From: Azospirillum brasilense
Lineage (GTDB): Bacteria; Pseudomonadota; Alphaproteobacteria; Azospirillales; Azospirillaceae
DNA length: 64,000 bases
Direction of reading: 5' to 3'
NCBI RefSeq assembly: GCF_007827795.1
Contig: NZ_VITI01000008.1
Coordinates: 124,001-188,000 of the forward strand
In this document: piece after piece, positions 36,243-44,660 of the stretch
Position numbering within the stretch: position 1 is the first letter of the stretch
How the letters are laid out: each line of letters begins with the position of its first letter
The notes under the pieces: generated by a model
Databases searched by the model: none
Seen by the model: only the letters and a program-made list of their open reading frames with translations
Told to the model about the DNA's origin: nothing
Translations under genes and position numbers: made by a program

Positions 36243-38285
36243 ATGCCATCCGATGCCATGACCGCAGCCGCCGCGGATCGGATGATGGCGAACGCCGAGC
36301 CGGTCAAGCTGGCCGAGCGGTACGAAATCCACCCCAACGCGCCGCTCGCCGCTCTCAACGCCATCGGCGGCAACGCCTACACGGCCAAGCCGCTGCGTGA
36401 CAAGCGGTCCGAAGCCTTCGCCATCATCGGCCACGGCGCCACGCTGGCGCGCACCGACATCGCCGCCACCGTCGCCAGCCTCGACAACCAGGCCCACATG
36501 CGCCTGCTCGACTGGGGCATGGTGGACTGGCCGGCGAGCCAGGGGCGCCGCCTCTGCATGATCTTCGAGCGTCCGGCGGGCAAACGGCTGATGAACAGCC
36601 TGACCGAGACCACGGACCCGATCCCCGAAGACCATCTGACCCGCCAGATCATCCATCCGCTGGTAGCGGCGCTGAAGGAGCTGTCGAGCCGCGGCGTGGT
36701 CCATGGCGCGATCCGCCCGACCAACCTCTATTACCGCGACTTGGCCTCCAGCAGCCTGATGCTGGGCGAATGCCTCTCCACCCCGCCCGGCTACGGCCAG
36801 ACGGTCCTGCTGGAGACGGTGGAGCGCGGCATGGCCTCGCCGGCCGGGCGCGGCACCGGCACCATGGCCGACGACCTCTATTCGCTGGGCGTCACGCTGC
36901 TCCTGCTGCTGCTGGGGCGCAACCCGGTGGGTGCGGCGGAGGACGAGGCGATCCTCCAGGCCAAGATCGAGCGCGGGTCCTACCCGGCGCTGGTCGGCCA
37001 GATGCGCCTGCCGCTGGCGATCAGCGAGGTGATCCGCGGGCTGCTGGTGGACGATCCCAAGCAGCGCTGGACGCTTCAGGACCTCGACCTCTGGGTCGCC
37101 GGGCGCCGCCTCAGCCCGAAGCAGCCGCAGGTGCCGCGCCGGGCCGCCCGTCCGCTGGAGTTCCAGGGGCAGGACTACTGGCATTGCCGGACGCTGGCCC
37201 GCGCCTTCGCCCGCCATGTGGCGCCCGCCGCCACGGTCATCGAGGGCGGCGAGCTGGACAAATGGCTGCGCCGCTCCATGGGCGACGATGCGCGGGCGGA
37301 GGCGGTGGCGAACGCGGTGCAGACCGCCTCGACCACCGGCAAGGGCGGCAGCATGGCCGAACGGCTGGTCGCGCGCGTCTGCATGGCGCTGGACCCCGGC
37401 GCGCCCATCCGCTACCGCGGCAAGGCGATGATGCCCGACGGCATCGGCACCATGCTGGCCGAGGCCTTCCTGCGCGGCGAGTCGCCGCAGCCGTCGGCCG
37501 AGGTCCTGGCCAATCAGCTTCCCATGTTCTGGGTGAGCGTGCAGAGCGACTTCAAGCCCGAGTTCGTGCCGATGGTGCAGAATTTCGACCAGGTCCGCGG
37601 TCTGCTGGACCGCACGGGCCACGGGCTGGGGGTGGAGCGCGTCCTGTACGAGATGAACCCCACCATGCCCTGCATCAGCCCGCTGGTGGCCAAGCAGATG
37701 CCGACCACCCCGGCGGAGCTGCTGCGCGCGCTCGACTGGATGGGGGCGGGGAGCGAGCGGCACAAGGACCCCATCGACCGCCACGTCGCCGCCTTCCTGG
37801 CGGTGCGGCACCGGCGGACCGACGAGATGCTCTACACCCAGCTCGGTTCCAGCATCGAGCCGATGCGCCGGGTGATCGCGATGCTGACCATCCTGTCCGA
37901 CGTGCAGGCGCGCACCGGCACCGACTCCCTGTCGCATCTCGCCGCCTGGGTGGTATCGCTGCTCGATCCGGCCTTCCGCCGTTTCCACAGCCGGCCGCAC
38001 CAGGACAACGTGCGCAAGCTGGCCGACTCCGCCGCCCACAACGGGCGCCTTGGCGACTTGCTGAAGATCGTCGACGATCCGGAGGCGCTGCGCCGCGACA
38101 AGCTGGAGTTCGAGGCCGGCCAGATCGCCTACCGCGAGGCCGACGCCGAGATCAACAAGCTGCGGCAGAGCATCGGCGACCGGAACAGCATCATCGAATC
38201 GTCCGGCCGGCAGGTGGCGGCCATCGTGTCGAGCCTGCTGTCGACCCTTCTGGTCGGCGGCATCATCCTCTTCTTCGCCTTCTGA
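36243..38285 (+). CDS. Tail-anchored pseudokinase-like protein
   Basis: A 680-aa protein with a degenerate eukaryotic-type kinase domain at about 30-290. Fold landmarks remain: VVHGAIRPTNLYYRD at the catalytic-loop position and GTMADDLYSLGVTLLLLLLGRNP at the helix F position. Key residues are lost: HRD reads HGA, so the catalytic aspartate is Ala; the DFG position reads LGE; and no VAIK lysine or glycine loop is visible. A helical region (about 300-640) and a single C-terminal membrane helix (about 655-680, VSSLLSTLLVGGIILFF) follow. It likely acts as a membrane-bound scaffold or sensor (inference). It starts ATG 36243; a small membrane protein gene follows closely. Confidence 0.8.
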   Translation: MPSDAMTAAAADRMMANAEPVKLAERYEIHPNAPLAALNAIGGNAYTAKPLRDKRSEAFAIIGHGATLARTDIAATVASLDNQAHMRLLDWGMVDWPASQGRRLCMIFERPAGKRLMNSLTETTDPIPEDHLTRQIIHPLVAALKELSSRGVVHGAIRPTNLYYRDLASSSLMLGECLSTPPGYGQTVLLETVERGMASPAGRGTGTMADDLYSLGVTLLLLLLGRNPVGAAEDEAILQAKIERGSYPALVGQMRLPLAISEVIRGLLVDDPKQRWTLQDLDLWVAGRRLSPKQPQVPRRAARPLEFQGQDYWHCRTLARAFARHVAPAATVIEGGELDKWLRRSMGDDARAEAVANAVQTASTTGKGGSMAERLVARVCMALDPGAPIRYRGKAMMPDGIGTMLAEAFLRGESPQPSAEVLANQLPMFWVSVQSDFKPEFVPMVQNFDQVRGLLDRTGHGLGVERVLYEMNPTMPCISPLVAKQMPTTPAELLRALDWMGAGSERHKDPIDRHVAAFLAVRHRRTDEMLYTQLGSSIEPMRRVIAMLTILSDVQARTGTDSLSHLAAWVVSLLDPAFRRFHSRPHQDNVRKLADSAAHNGRLGDLLKIVDDPEALRRDKLEFEAGQIAYREADAEINKLRQSIGDRNSIIESSGRQVAAIVSSLLSTLLVGGIILFFAF

Positions 38286-38319
38286 CGGCGGCCTTCAAAC
38301 CAAGGATCGGGTGGCACCC

Positions 38320-38847
38320 ATGGCGCGCGGCGGCAAGAGCGGCGGAAAGAAGAAGAAGCGCAAGGGCAGCATGCTGACGCTGATCCTGCTGATCATCCCG
38401 GCGGGTCTGGTGGTGCTGCCCACGTCGATCCTGTTCGGCATCGGCATGATTCCGACCATCGTCGCCTACGTCACCGACCGCGACCCCGAGAAATCGGCGC
38501 CGATCACCGTCGGCGGGCTGAATTTCTGCGGCTGCATGCCCTACGCCATCGAGCTGTGGAAGCACAACCACACGATCGGCGCCGCCGGCAAGATCTTCAT
38601 GGACCCGCTGGCCTGGCTGGTGATGTACGGGTCGGCGGCGATCGGCTGGGCGCTCTATTTCGGGATTCCGCCGATGGTGGCGAATTTCGAGGTGATGCGC
38701 GCCGAAAAGCGGGTCAGCGCGCTGAAGGACGTGAAGGTCGGTCTGGTCCAGGAATGGGGACCGGAGGTAGCCGGCGACCTGTTCGACGAGGCCGGTGGCC
38801 TCTCGCCGGACGAGCAGGACCAGATGGCCGAACCCGCGGGGGCGTGA
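38320..38847 (+). CDS. Small two-helix membrane protein, partner of the pseudokinase
   Basis: A 175-aa protein. The N-terminus is very basic (GGKKKKRKG), followed by a hydrophobic helix pair (about residues 18-50, LTLILLIIPAGLVVLPTSILFG), a loop with FCGCMPYAIELW, a second membrane region (about 93-118, LAWLVMYGSAAIGWALYFG), and an acidic soluble tail. No known family recognised. A GTG in frame at 38311 is an alternative start, closer to AAGGA. It begins 34 nt after the pseudokinase stop, so the two are very likely co-transcribed. Confidence 0.75.
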   Translation: MARGGKSGGKKKKRKGSMLTLILLIIPAGLVVLPTSILFGIGMIPTIVAYVTDRDPEKSAPITVGGLNFCGCMPYAIELWKHNHTIGAAGKIFMDPLAWLVMYGSAAIGWALYFGIPPMVANFEVMRAEKRVSALKDVKVGLVQEWGPEVAGDLFDEAGGLSPDEQDQMAEPAGA

Positions 38848-38854
38848 GGGAGTT

Positions 38855-38937
38855 CCCTCTCCCCTCCGCTCACGCGCAAACAAAGTTTGCGCTGACGCGA
38901 CAGGCGGACCTTCGGTCCGCCGAAAGCAGGGAGAGGG
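38855..38937. repeat. Composite palindromic element with two inner hairpins
   Basis: The outer 9-bp repeat CCCTCTCCC (38855-38863) pairs with GGGAGAGGG (38929-38937). Inside are two perfect 8-bp hairpins: 38874-38881 with 38885-38892 (loop AAA), and 38903-38910 with 38914-38921 (loop TTC). As RNA this would fold into a three-way junction. It lies between the convergent membrane-protein gene and rpoH. The design suggests a mobile-type repeat rather than a simple terminator. Confidence 0.75.
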
Positions 38938-38943
38938 CTAAGA

Positions 38944-39828
38944 TCAGCCGGCCAGCTTCTGCTCCACCGCGGCGTTGCGGATGGCCTTCTGGAGCTTCTC
39001 GAAGGCGCGCACCTCGATCTGGCGGACGCGCTCGCGGCTGATGCCGTACTTCTGCGACAGATCCTCCAGCGTGGTGGGGTTGTCGCGCAGGCGGCGCTCC
39101 TCCAGGATGTCGCGCTCGCGCTCGTTCAGGTTCTCCATGGCGGCGGTCAGCAGCTTGCGCCGCTTGCCCAGCTCCTCGTTCTCGGCCAGGGAGATTTCCT
39201 GGTTCGCCGTCTCGTCCACCAGCCAATCCTGCCACTCGCCCTCACTGTCGGCGCGCAGCGGCGCGTTCAGCGAATGGTCGGGGGCGCTGAGGCGGCGGTT
39301 CATGTTGACGACGTCCTGCTCCGGCACGTCGAGGGTCGTGGCGACGTGGCGCACCTGCTCGGGCGACATGTCGCCCTCCTCGATGGCCTGCATCTGGCCC
39401 TTGAGGCGGCGCAGGTTGAAGAACAGCTTCTTTTGGGCCGCCGTGGTGCCCATCTTCACCAGCGACCAGCTGTGCAGGATGTATTCCTGGATGGCGGCGC
39501 GAATCCACCACATGGCGTAGGTCGCCAGCCGGAAGCCGCGGTCGGGGTCGAAGCGCTTCACCGCCTGCATCATGCCCACGTTGCCCTCGGAGATCAGCTC
39601 CGACAGCGGCAGGCCGTAGCCGCGGTAGCCCATGGCGATCTTCGCCACGAGCCGCAGATGGCTGGTCACCAGCTTGTGCGCGGCGTCCGAATCCTCGATC
39701 TCCTGCCAGCGCTTGGCCAGCATGTACTCCTCCTCCGCCGCGAGCATGGGGAACTTGCGGATTTCCTGGAGGTAGCGCGAGAGGTTGCTTTCGGAACTGA
39801 TGACCGGAACGCTGGATGTCGTCGCCAT
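38944..39828 (-). CDS. rpoH: RNA polymerase sigma-32 factor RpoH
   Basis: The heat-shock sigma factor, 294 aa. Regions 2 and 4 are complete: region 2.1-2.4 with LVTSHLRLVAKIA and GFRLATYAMWWIRAAIQEYIL, and region 4.2 with TLEDLSQKYGISRERVRQIEVRAFEKL. The RpoH box QKKLFFNLR between them identifies the sigma-32 group. ATG 39828 starts the conserved part. Upstream on the same strand, 183 nt away, is rluD. Alphaproteobacteria often have more than one RpoH; this one's role among copies is unknown. Confidence 0.96.
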   Translation of the reverse strand: MATTSSVPVISSESNLSRYLQEIRKFPMLAAEEEYMLAKRWQEIEDSDAAHKLVTSHLRLVAKIAMGYRGYGLPLSELISEGNVGMMQAVKRFDPDRGFRLATYAMWWIRAAIQEYILHSWSLVKMGTTAAQKKLFFNLRRLKGQMQAIEEGDMSPEQVRHVATTLDVPEQDVVNMNRRLSAPDHSLNAPLRADSEGEWQDWLVDETANQEISLAENEELGKRRKLLTAAMENLNERERDILEERRLRDNPTTLEDLSQKYGISRERVRQIEVRAFEKLQKAIRNAAVEQKLAG

Positions 39829-40011
39829 GTTGGACCCTCTCCGACGGCTGTTCTTCGTGCCTTCTCACGGGCACACGGCCGTTCACTGTTCTGCGCCGCC
39901 TCGCCGTCCGCTTGCCCGTTCGATCCGCCGGGGATGGTCCCGGATGCAAGCGTGAGCGTTGGTGGCTGTTGACGCGAAGAATAACCGACTTCTGCGCGCG
40001 GGTATAGTGGA

Positions 40012-41064
40012 TTACAGGGATTCTAAGAAATCTGACAAATCTTTAATATCCGTGGGAAGCGGCGCCTGGAAGTGGACCGTCTCCCCCGTTGCGGGGTGCC
40101 GGAAGGTCAGCCCGACGGCGTGCAGTGCCTGCCGTGGAAAGCCAACAAACCGGTCGCGATGGGGTTCCAGCAGGGCTGAGGCGTGCTTGCCGCCGGCGCG
40201 TCCGGCACGCCCCTTGCCATAGAGCGGGTCGCCCACGATGGGATGGCCGATGTGCGCCATGTGCACGCGGATCTGGTGGGTCCGCCCGGTCTCCAGCGTG
40301 CATTCGACCAGCGCCAGCGCGGTGCCGAAGGAGCGGACGACGCGGTAGCGGGTGGCCGCGTGCTTGCCGCCGCCGGTGACCACGGCCATCTTCTTGCGGT
40401 CGCTGCTGCTGCGCCCGATGTTGCCCTCGATCCGCCCCTCGCGGGGGGAGGGGACGCCCCAGACGAGCGCCTGGTAGGTGCGGCTGAGCGTGCGGCCGGA
40501 GAACTGCTCCGTCAGCGCGTGATGAGCGCGGTCGTTCTTGGCGACGACCATCAGGCCGCTGGTGTCCTTGTCGAGCCGGTGGACGATGCCCGGACGCCGC
40601 ACGCCGCCGATGCCCGACAGGCTGTCGCCGCAATGGGCGAGCAGGGCGTTGACCAGCGTGCCGTCCGGATTGCCGGCGGCGGGGTGGACCACCATGCCCG
40701 CGGGCTTGTCGATCACCAACACGTCCTCATCCTCATAGACCACGTCCAGGGGGATGTCCTGGGCTTCGGGCTGTGCAGGTTCAGCTTCGGGGATGAAAAC
40801 GTCGAAAGTTTGTCCGGGCTTGACCTTCATCGAAAGGTCCGTGACCGTCCGTCCGTTGCCGTCCTGCACGCAGCCCTTCTCCAGCAGCGCCTGCACGCGC
40901 GACCGCGACAGGCCGGGGAGCCCCGCCGCCAGGGCCTTGTCGAGCCGCTGTCCGGAAGCCTCGTCCGGAACGCTCCAGCGGTGCCGCGCGCCATCGCCGG
41001 TTTCGCCGTCCTGCGTTCCGGTGTATTCGTCCTCATCGTCGTCGATTTCGGTGCGTTCGGGCAT
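40012..41064 (-). CDS. rluD: 23S rRNA pseudouridine synthase, RluD family
   Basis: RluD makes pseudouridines in helix 69 of 23S rRNA. The 350-aa protein has an acidic N-terminus, an S4 domain (about 45-110, SGQRLDKALAAGLPGLSRSRVQALLEKG) and the catalytic domain with HRLDKDTSGL (catalytic aspartate), ETGRTHQIRVHM and GDPLYGK. ATG 41064 fits; the frame extends upstream without support. Divergent from the 108-aa protein gene with only 46 nt between. RluA-family members overlap in sequence, so target sites are inferred. Confidence 0.9.
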   Translation of the reverse strand: MPERTEIDDDEDEYTGTQDGETGDGARHRWSVPDEASGQRLDKALAAGLPGLSRSRVQALLEKGCVQDGNGRTVTDLSMKVKPGQTFDVFIPEAEPAQPEAQDIPLDVVYEDEDVLVIDKPAGMVVHPAAGNPDGTLVNALLAHCGDSLSGIGGVRRPGIVHRLDKDTSGLMVVAKNDRAHHALTEQFSGRTLSRTYQALVWGVPSPREGRIEGNIGRSSSDRKKMAVVTGGGKHAATRYRVVRSFGTALALVECTLETGRTHQIRVHMAHIGHPIVGDPLYGKGRAGRAGGKHASALLEPHRDRFVGFPRQALHAVGLTFRHPATGETVHFQAPLPTDIKDLSDFLESL

Positions 41065-41110
41065 CGTTCGGCAAAACTCCTCACATTCGCGCGAGAGTGG
41101 ACCCCAAACC

Positions 41111-41437
41111 GTGCAGTTCCTCAAGGCACTCATCGTCATCATGGGCGTGATGATCATCGCCGGCTTCGCGTTCCTCGGCGTCGAACTCTACAAGCGCATC
41201 AGCGATCCGGAGCGCCGGGCCGCCGTCGACACCGAGCGCGCCGCCGCTCCCGCGGGCCGGACGGAGGAGGTCACGCTGGGCCTGCCGGCGGGCGCGCGCC
41301 TGGGCGACCCGGTGGCGGTCGGCAACCGCGTCGTCTTCCGCGTCACCATACCGGACGCCGCGGACCGCCTGTATGTGATGGACCCGCGCACCGGCGCCAT
41401 CGTCGTGACCGTCGCCGCCGGAGCCGCCGCGCCATGA
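41111..41437 (+). CDS. Small single-span membrane protein (DUF6476-like)
   Basis: A 108-aa protein with one N-terminal membrane helix (about 5-25, LKALIVIMGVMIIAGFAFLGV), then a charged stretch and a small beta domain (DPVAVGNRVVFRVTIPDAADRLYVMDPRTGAIVV). The size and plan match small alphaproteobacterial proteins such as DUF6476; that label is tentative. Start GTG 41111. Its stop overlaps the threonine aldolase start by 4 nt (ATGA), so they are translationally coupled. Confidence 0.7.
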   Translation: MQFLKALIVIMGVMIIAGFAFLGVELYKRISDPERRAAVDTERAAAPAGRTEEVTLGLPAGARLGDPVAVGNRVVFRVTIPDAADRLYVMDPRTGAIVVTVAAGAAAP

Positions 41438-42483
41438 CCAATCCGTCGGTTTATGACTTCCGCAGCGACAATGTGGCCGGCGCGGCGCCGGAGGTGGTCA
41501 ACGCCCTGGCCGCGGCCGCGGTCGGGTCCGCCGATCCCTATGGGCAGGACCCGCTGACCGCCAGCGTCACCCGCCGCCTGTCCGCCCTTTTCGAGGCGGA
41601 GGTGACGGTGTTCCCGGTCGCCACCGGGACGGCGGCCAACGCGCTGGCCCTGTCGGCCCTGGTCCCACCCTACGGCGCGGTCTACTGCCACCAGGAAAGC
41701 CACATCCACGTCGACGAGTGCGGCGCGCCGGAGATGGCCACCGGCGGGGCCAAGCTGGTGCCGCTGGCCGGGGAGGGCGGCAAGCTGACCCCCGCCGCGC
41801 TGACCGCGGCGCTCGGCGGTGCGGGGATCGGCGTGGTCCACCGGGTGCAGCCCGCCGCCCTCAGCCTGACCCAGGCGACGGAGGCCGGCACGGTCTACCG
41901 CCCGCAGGAGGTGGCGGCCCTGACCGACGTCGCGCACGCCCACGGCATGGCCGTGCACATGGACGGCGCCCGCTTCGCCAACGCGGTGGCCCGGCTGGGC
42001 TGCGCCCCGGCGGATGTGACCTGGAAGGCCGGGGTGGACGTGCTGTCGCTGGGCGGCACCAAGGGCGGCTGCCTCGCCGCGGAGGCGGTGGTGTTCTTCA
42101 ACCCGGCGCTGGCCGAGGATTTCGGCTTCCGCCGCAAGCGGGCGGGGCATCTGGTGTCCAAGGGCCGCTTCCTGTCGGCGCAGCTCGACGCCTGGCTGGC
42201 CGACGATCTGTGGCTGCGGCTGGCCCGCCACGCCAACGCCATGGCCGACCGGCTGTCGCAGGGCCTCGCCGCGCTGCCGGGTGCGGAGCTGGCCCATCCG
42301 GTGGAGGCCAACGAGATCTTCGTGCGCCTGCCCGCGGCGGTGGCCGACGGGCTGGAGGCCGCGGGCTACCGCTTCTACCGCTGGGAGGGCGATCTGCTGC
42401 GTCTGGTCACCGCCTTCGACACGCCGCAGGCCGTCGTGAACTCTTTTCTGAAAATCGCCAAAGGTCTGTCAGAAAAGGCTTGA
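41434..42483 (+). CDS. Threonine aldolase family PLP enzyme
   Basis: A 349-aa fold-type I PLP enzyme that likely cleaves L-threonine or related beta-hydroxy amino acids to glycine and an aldehyde. Signatures: YDFRSDNVAGAAPEV opening, PVATGTAANALAL for cofactor phosphate binding, VHMDGARFANA with the PLP-ring aspartate, and the lysine in LSLGGTKGGC. Length fits low-specificity threonine aldolases. It overlaps the preceding small membrane-protein gene by 4 nt. Two tRNA-Glu genes follow. Confidence 0.88.
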   Translation: MTNPSVYDFRSDNVAGAAPEVVNALAAAAVGSADPYGQDPLTASVTRRLSALFEAEVTVFPVATGTAANALALSALVPPYGAVYCHQESHIHVDECGAPEMATGGAKLVPLAGEGGKLTPAALTAALGGAGIGVVHRVQPAALSLTQATEAGTVYRPQEVAALTDVAHAHGMAVHMDGARFANAVARLGCAPADVTWKAGVDVLSLGGTKGGCLAAEAVVFFNPALAEDFGFRRKRAGHLVSKGRFLSAQLDAWLADDLWLRLARHANAMADRLSQGLAALPGAELAHPVEANEIFVRLPAAVADGLEAAGYRFYRWEGDLLRLVTAFDTPQAVVNSFLKIAKGLSEKA

Positions 42484-42551
42484 TCGGGCCGGGTGGGTTC
42501 GCTAAAAACCCGCCACGCCGACGACGCCACGTCGTCAGACGACGAAAGACT

Positions 42552-42627
42552 GTCCCCTTCGTCTAGAGGCCTAGGACACCGCCCTCTCACGGCGGTAACA
42601 GGGGTTCGAATCCCCTAGGGGACGCCA
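42552..42627 (+). tRNA. tRNA-Glu (CUC), copy 1
   Basis: A 76-nt cloverleaf including encoded CCA. The acceptor stem is GTCCCCT/AGGGGAC, the anticodon stem CCGCC/GGCGG with loop CTCTCAC (anticodon CUC), and the T arm has GGTTCGAATCC. It follows threonine aldolase by 68 nt and is repeated identically 38 nt further on. Confidence 0.97.
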
Positions 42628-42665
42628 CTTTCGTTCGGCTGGCAACCGAGCATCGCCCGATGAAG

Positions 42666-42741
42666 GTCCCCTTCGTCTAGAGGCCTAGGACACCGCCCTC
42701 TCACGGCGGTAACAGGGGTTCGAATCCCCTAGGGGACGCCA
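42666..42741 (+). tRNA. tRNA-Glu (CUC), copy 2
   Basis: Identical in all 76 positions to the copy at 42552, including CCA. The spacer of 38 nt contains no obvious promoter or terminator, so the two are probably processed from one transcript, which ends at the hairpin that follows. Confidence 0.97.
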
Positions 42742-42763
42742 TCCTTTCCGGCACCAACGATCC

Positions 42764-42796
42764 ACGGCCCGCCAATCGGCGGGCCGTCGTCGTTTC
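42764..42796 (+). terminator. Terminator after the tRNA-Glu pair
   Basis: A 10-bp perfect GC-rich stem (42764-42773 with 42778-42787), loop AATC, then CGTCGTTTCC. The T content is modest, but the stem is strong and correctly placed. Confidence 0.7.
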
Positions 42797-42832
42797 CGCA
42801 CCATGCACCGGCGCCATCCAGCCGTGTCCCCC

Positions 42833-43591
42833 TCAGGTCTTGCGGATCAGGAAGGACATGGAGTCCGCGGTCTCGTAGAGCGCAACGCCGCAGCGGCAGC
42901 GCATCGCCGCGTAATCGTAATCACTGGAACCGCATTTGTAGCAGTGCAGGGGCAGGCGGGTGCGCCGGTACAGCTCGATCCCGGCGATGTCCGCGTGCAG
43001 CGCCTTCACCTCCTCCGCCGTGAAGAAATCCTTCGACGCCAAGCCAGCGGCCATCGCGTCGGTGAAGGGAATCCCCGCCGCTCGGATGTGCTGAAGGGCG
43101 AGGAGCAGCTGGAGGCTGGTGGCCGGGGGCTGGGCGTAATCGGCGCAATAGGCCTGGTAGAGGCTGTGGTCCGGGTGGGAGGTGTGAACGTCCTCCAGAA
43201 TATATAGGCCGCCGCTGCGCAGGTGGGGCAGGGACTGGGTCAGGCACCACGCCTGATGCTGGGGGATGTGGCTGCCGTCTTCGATGATGAGGTCGAAGAG
43301 GATGCCGTTGGCCCGCAGGCTGCGCCCGATGTGCTCGGGATCGTTCTGGTCGAACCGCACATACTGGATGCGGTCGTCCTGCGGCCATTCCGGCTGCGGC
43401 TCCAGGATATCGGCGCCGATGATGAAGGCGTCCGGAAACTGGGAGCGCAGCCAACGGATCGAATCGCCCCGGAACACCCCGTATTCCAGGATGATCCGCA
43501 CCGGGCCCAGCGTCTGGAAAGCCTGACGGTAGGTGTCGATGTACTGGTGCCAGTAATGCTTGTCGGAACCCGTCCCGTCCACGTTGCCCAT
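42833..43591 (-). CDS. SAM-dependent methyltransferase with C-terminal zinc ribbon
   Basis: A 252-aa class I methyltransferase-like protein. The SAM-binding glycine region is RIILEYGVFRGDSIRWL, followed by the acidic FIIGADILE and LIIEDGSHIPQHQAW. The layout resembles CmcI/glycan-type methyltransferases. The C-terminus adds HCYKCGSSDYDY and MRCRCG, a short zinc ribbon that could bind a partner or nucleic acid. ATG 43591 is preferred over TTG 43597. It is flanked by the tRNA pair and the lytic transglycosylase, with no clear operon. Substrate unknown. Confidence 0.75.
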   Translation of the reverse strand: MGNVDGTGSDKHYWHQYIDTYRQAFQTLGPVRIILEYGVFRGDSIRWLRSQFPDAFIIGADILEPQPEWPQDDRIQYVRFDQNDPEHIGRSLRANGILFDLIIEDGSHIPQHQAWCLTQSLPHLRSGGLYILEDVHTSHPDHSLYQAYCADYAQPPATSLQLLLALQHIRAAGIPFTDAMAAGLASKDFFTAEEVKALHADIAGIELYRRTRLPLHCYKCGSSDYDYAAMRCRCGVALYETADSMSFLIRKT

Positions 43592-43649
43592 CCGCAATCC
43601 CCATCGCCGACTTTTCCCGCATGATACGGGAAAAGCCGGCGGGAGCGCT

Positions 43650-44660
43650 TCACCGTTTTGTGGAAGCGCCCGGGCGGGAGACGTTCAATTCGGCGACCTC
43701 CTCCTGCTTGGCGGCGGGCAGGCCGGCGGAACGGACCACGCCGGGATCGTGGGGATGGACGCGGCGCGGGTAGACGCTGTGGACCTTCACCACATAGTCC
43801 TGCGTCTCGCGGTAGGGCGGGACGCCCTTGTACTGGAGCACGGCCCCTTCGCCCGCGTTGTAGCCGGCCAGCGCCAGCGTCACGTTGCCGTCGAAATAGG
43901 CCAGCAGCCAGCGCAGATACTTCATGCCGCCGCGCAGGTTCTGCTCGGGATCGAAGGGCTTGGTGACGCCGAAGCGCTCCGCCGTCTCGGGGATCAGCTG
44001 CATCAGCCCCATGGCGTTCTTTTCCGACACCACATCCACGCGGTAACCGGATTCCACGGCGATCACCGCCAGCACCAGATCCGGGTCGAGCCCGTAGCTG
44101 GGGGCCATCTTGGTGACCATGGCGCGGATTTCCTTGGGCGGCATGCGGATCACGCCCCAGCGCACGCTCGGCGGTTCGCAGCGGTCGGGCGCCTTGCCTG
44201 CCGCGCTCTTGCCAGAGGCGCCCTTGCTGGTGGCATTGACCGGCTTGACCATCTGCGCCGCGTCCTCATTGCCCAGCTGGGCGGCGCGGCGCAGCCAGGA
44301 GCGGCCGAGATCCTCGTCCTTCGACACCGCGCCGCGCCCGGCCATGTGCATGCGCCCGGCGCGGTAGGCCGCCTCGGCGTAGTCCTGGCGGGCCGCCCGG
44401 CAATAAAGGGAGAGGGCCATCCGCTCGTCCCGGTTCACGCCCTTGCCGACCTCGTAGCGCATGGCCAGTTCGTACTGGGCGCGGGCGCTGCCCTTGCCGG
44501 CGAGCGCCTCCAAGGCGCGGATCGTGCGCTCGCCCGTGCTCTGGAAAGCGGATGGTTGCGCTGCGGCCGTCTGGGCTGACGTCTCCTGTGCCACGGCCGG
44601 AAGCACCGTCAGAAAGGATGCAACCAGTCCGCCGGCCGCCAGCGTTGCCGCTGTTTTCAC
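43650..44660 (-). CDS. Lytic transglycosylase with Sel1-like repeats
   Basis: A 336-aa exported muramidase-like enzyme. From GTG 44660 the N-terminus MKTAATLAAGGLVASF forms a good signal peptide ending at AVAQE. Two Sel1/TPR-like repeats follow (about 45-125, ARAQYELAMRYEVGKGV and AEAAYRAGRMHMAGRG). The C-terminal SLT domain has the catalytic glutamate in AVIAVESGYR and the NAMGLMQLIPETAERFGV and LALAGYNAGEGAV motifs. It cleaves peptidoglycan to 1,6-anhydro products. The frame is open to 44990, but the extra 110 residues look non-coding. The ribosome binding site for GTG 44660 is weak, so the exact start is uncertain. Confidence 0.85.
   Translation of the reverse strand: MKTAATLAAGGLVASFLTVLPAVAQETSAQTAAAQPSAFQSTGERTIRALEALAGKGSARAQYELAMRYEVGKGVNRDERMALSLYCRAARQDYAEAAYRAGRMHMAGRGAVSKDEDLGRSWLRRAAQLGNEDAAQMVKPVNATSKGASGKSAAGKAPDRCEPPSVRWGVIRMPPKEIRAMVTKMAPSYGLDPDLVLAVIAVESGYRVDVVSEKNAMGLMQLIPETAERFGVTKPFDPEQNLRGGMKYLRWLLAYFDGNVTLALAGYNAGEGAVLQYKGVPPYRETQDYVVKVHSVYPRRVHPHDPGVVRSAGLPAAKQEEVAELNVSRPGASTKR

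Noticed and set aside
42628..42665. Attachment site at the tRNA-Glu genes
   Set aside because: Although tRNA genes are common integration targets, no integrase or partial tRNA 3' repeat is found downstream.
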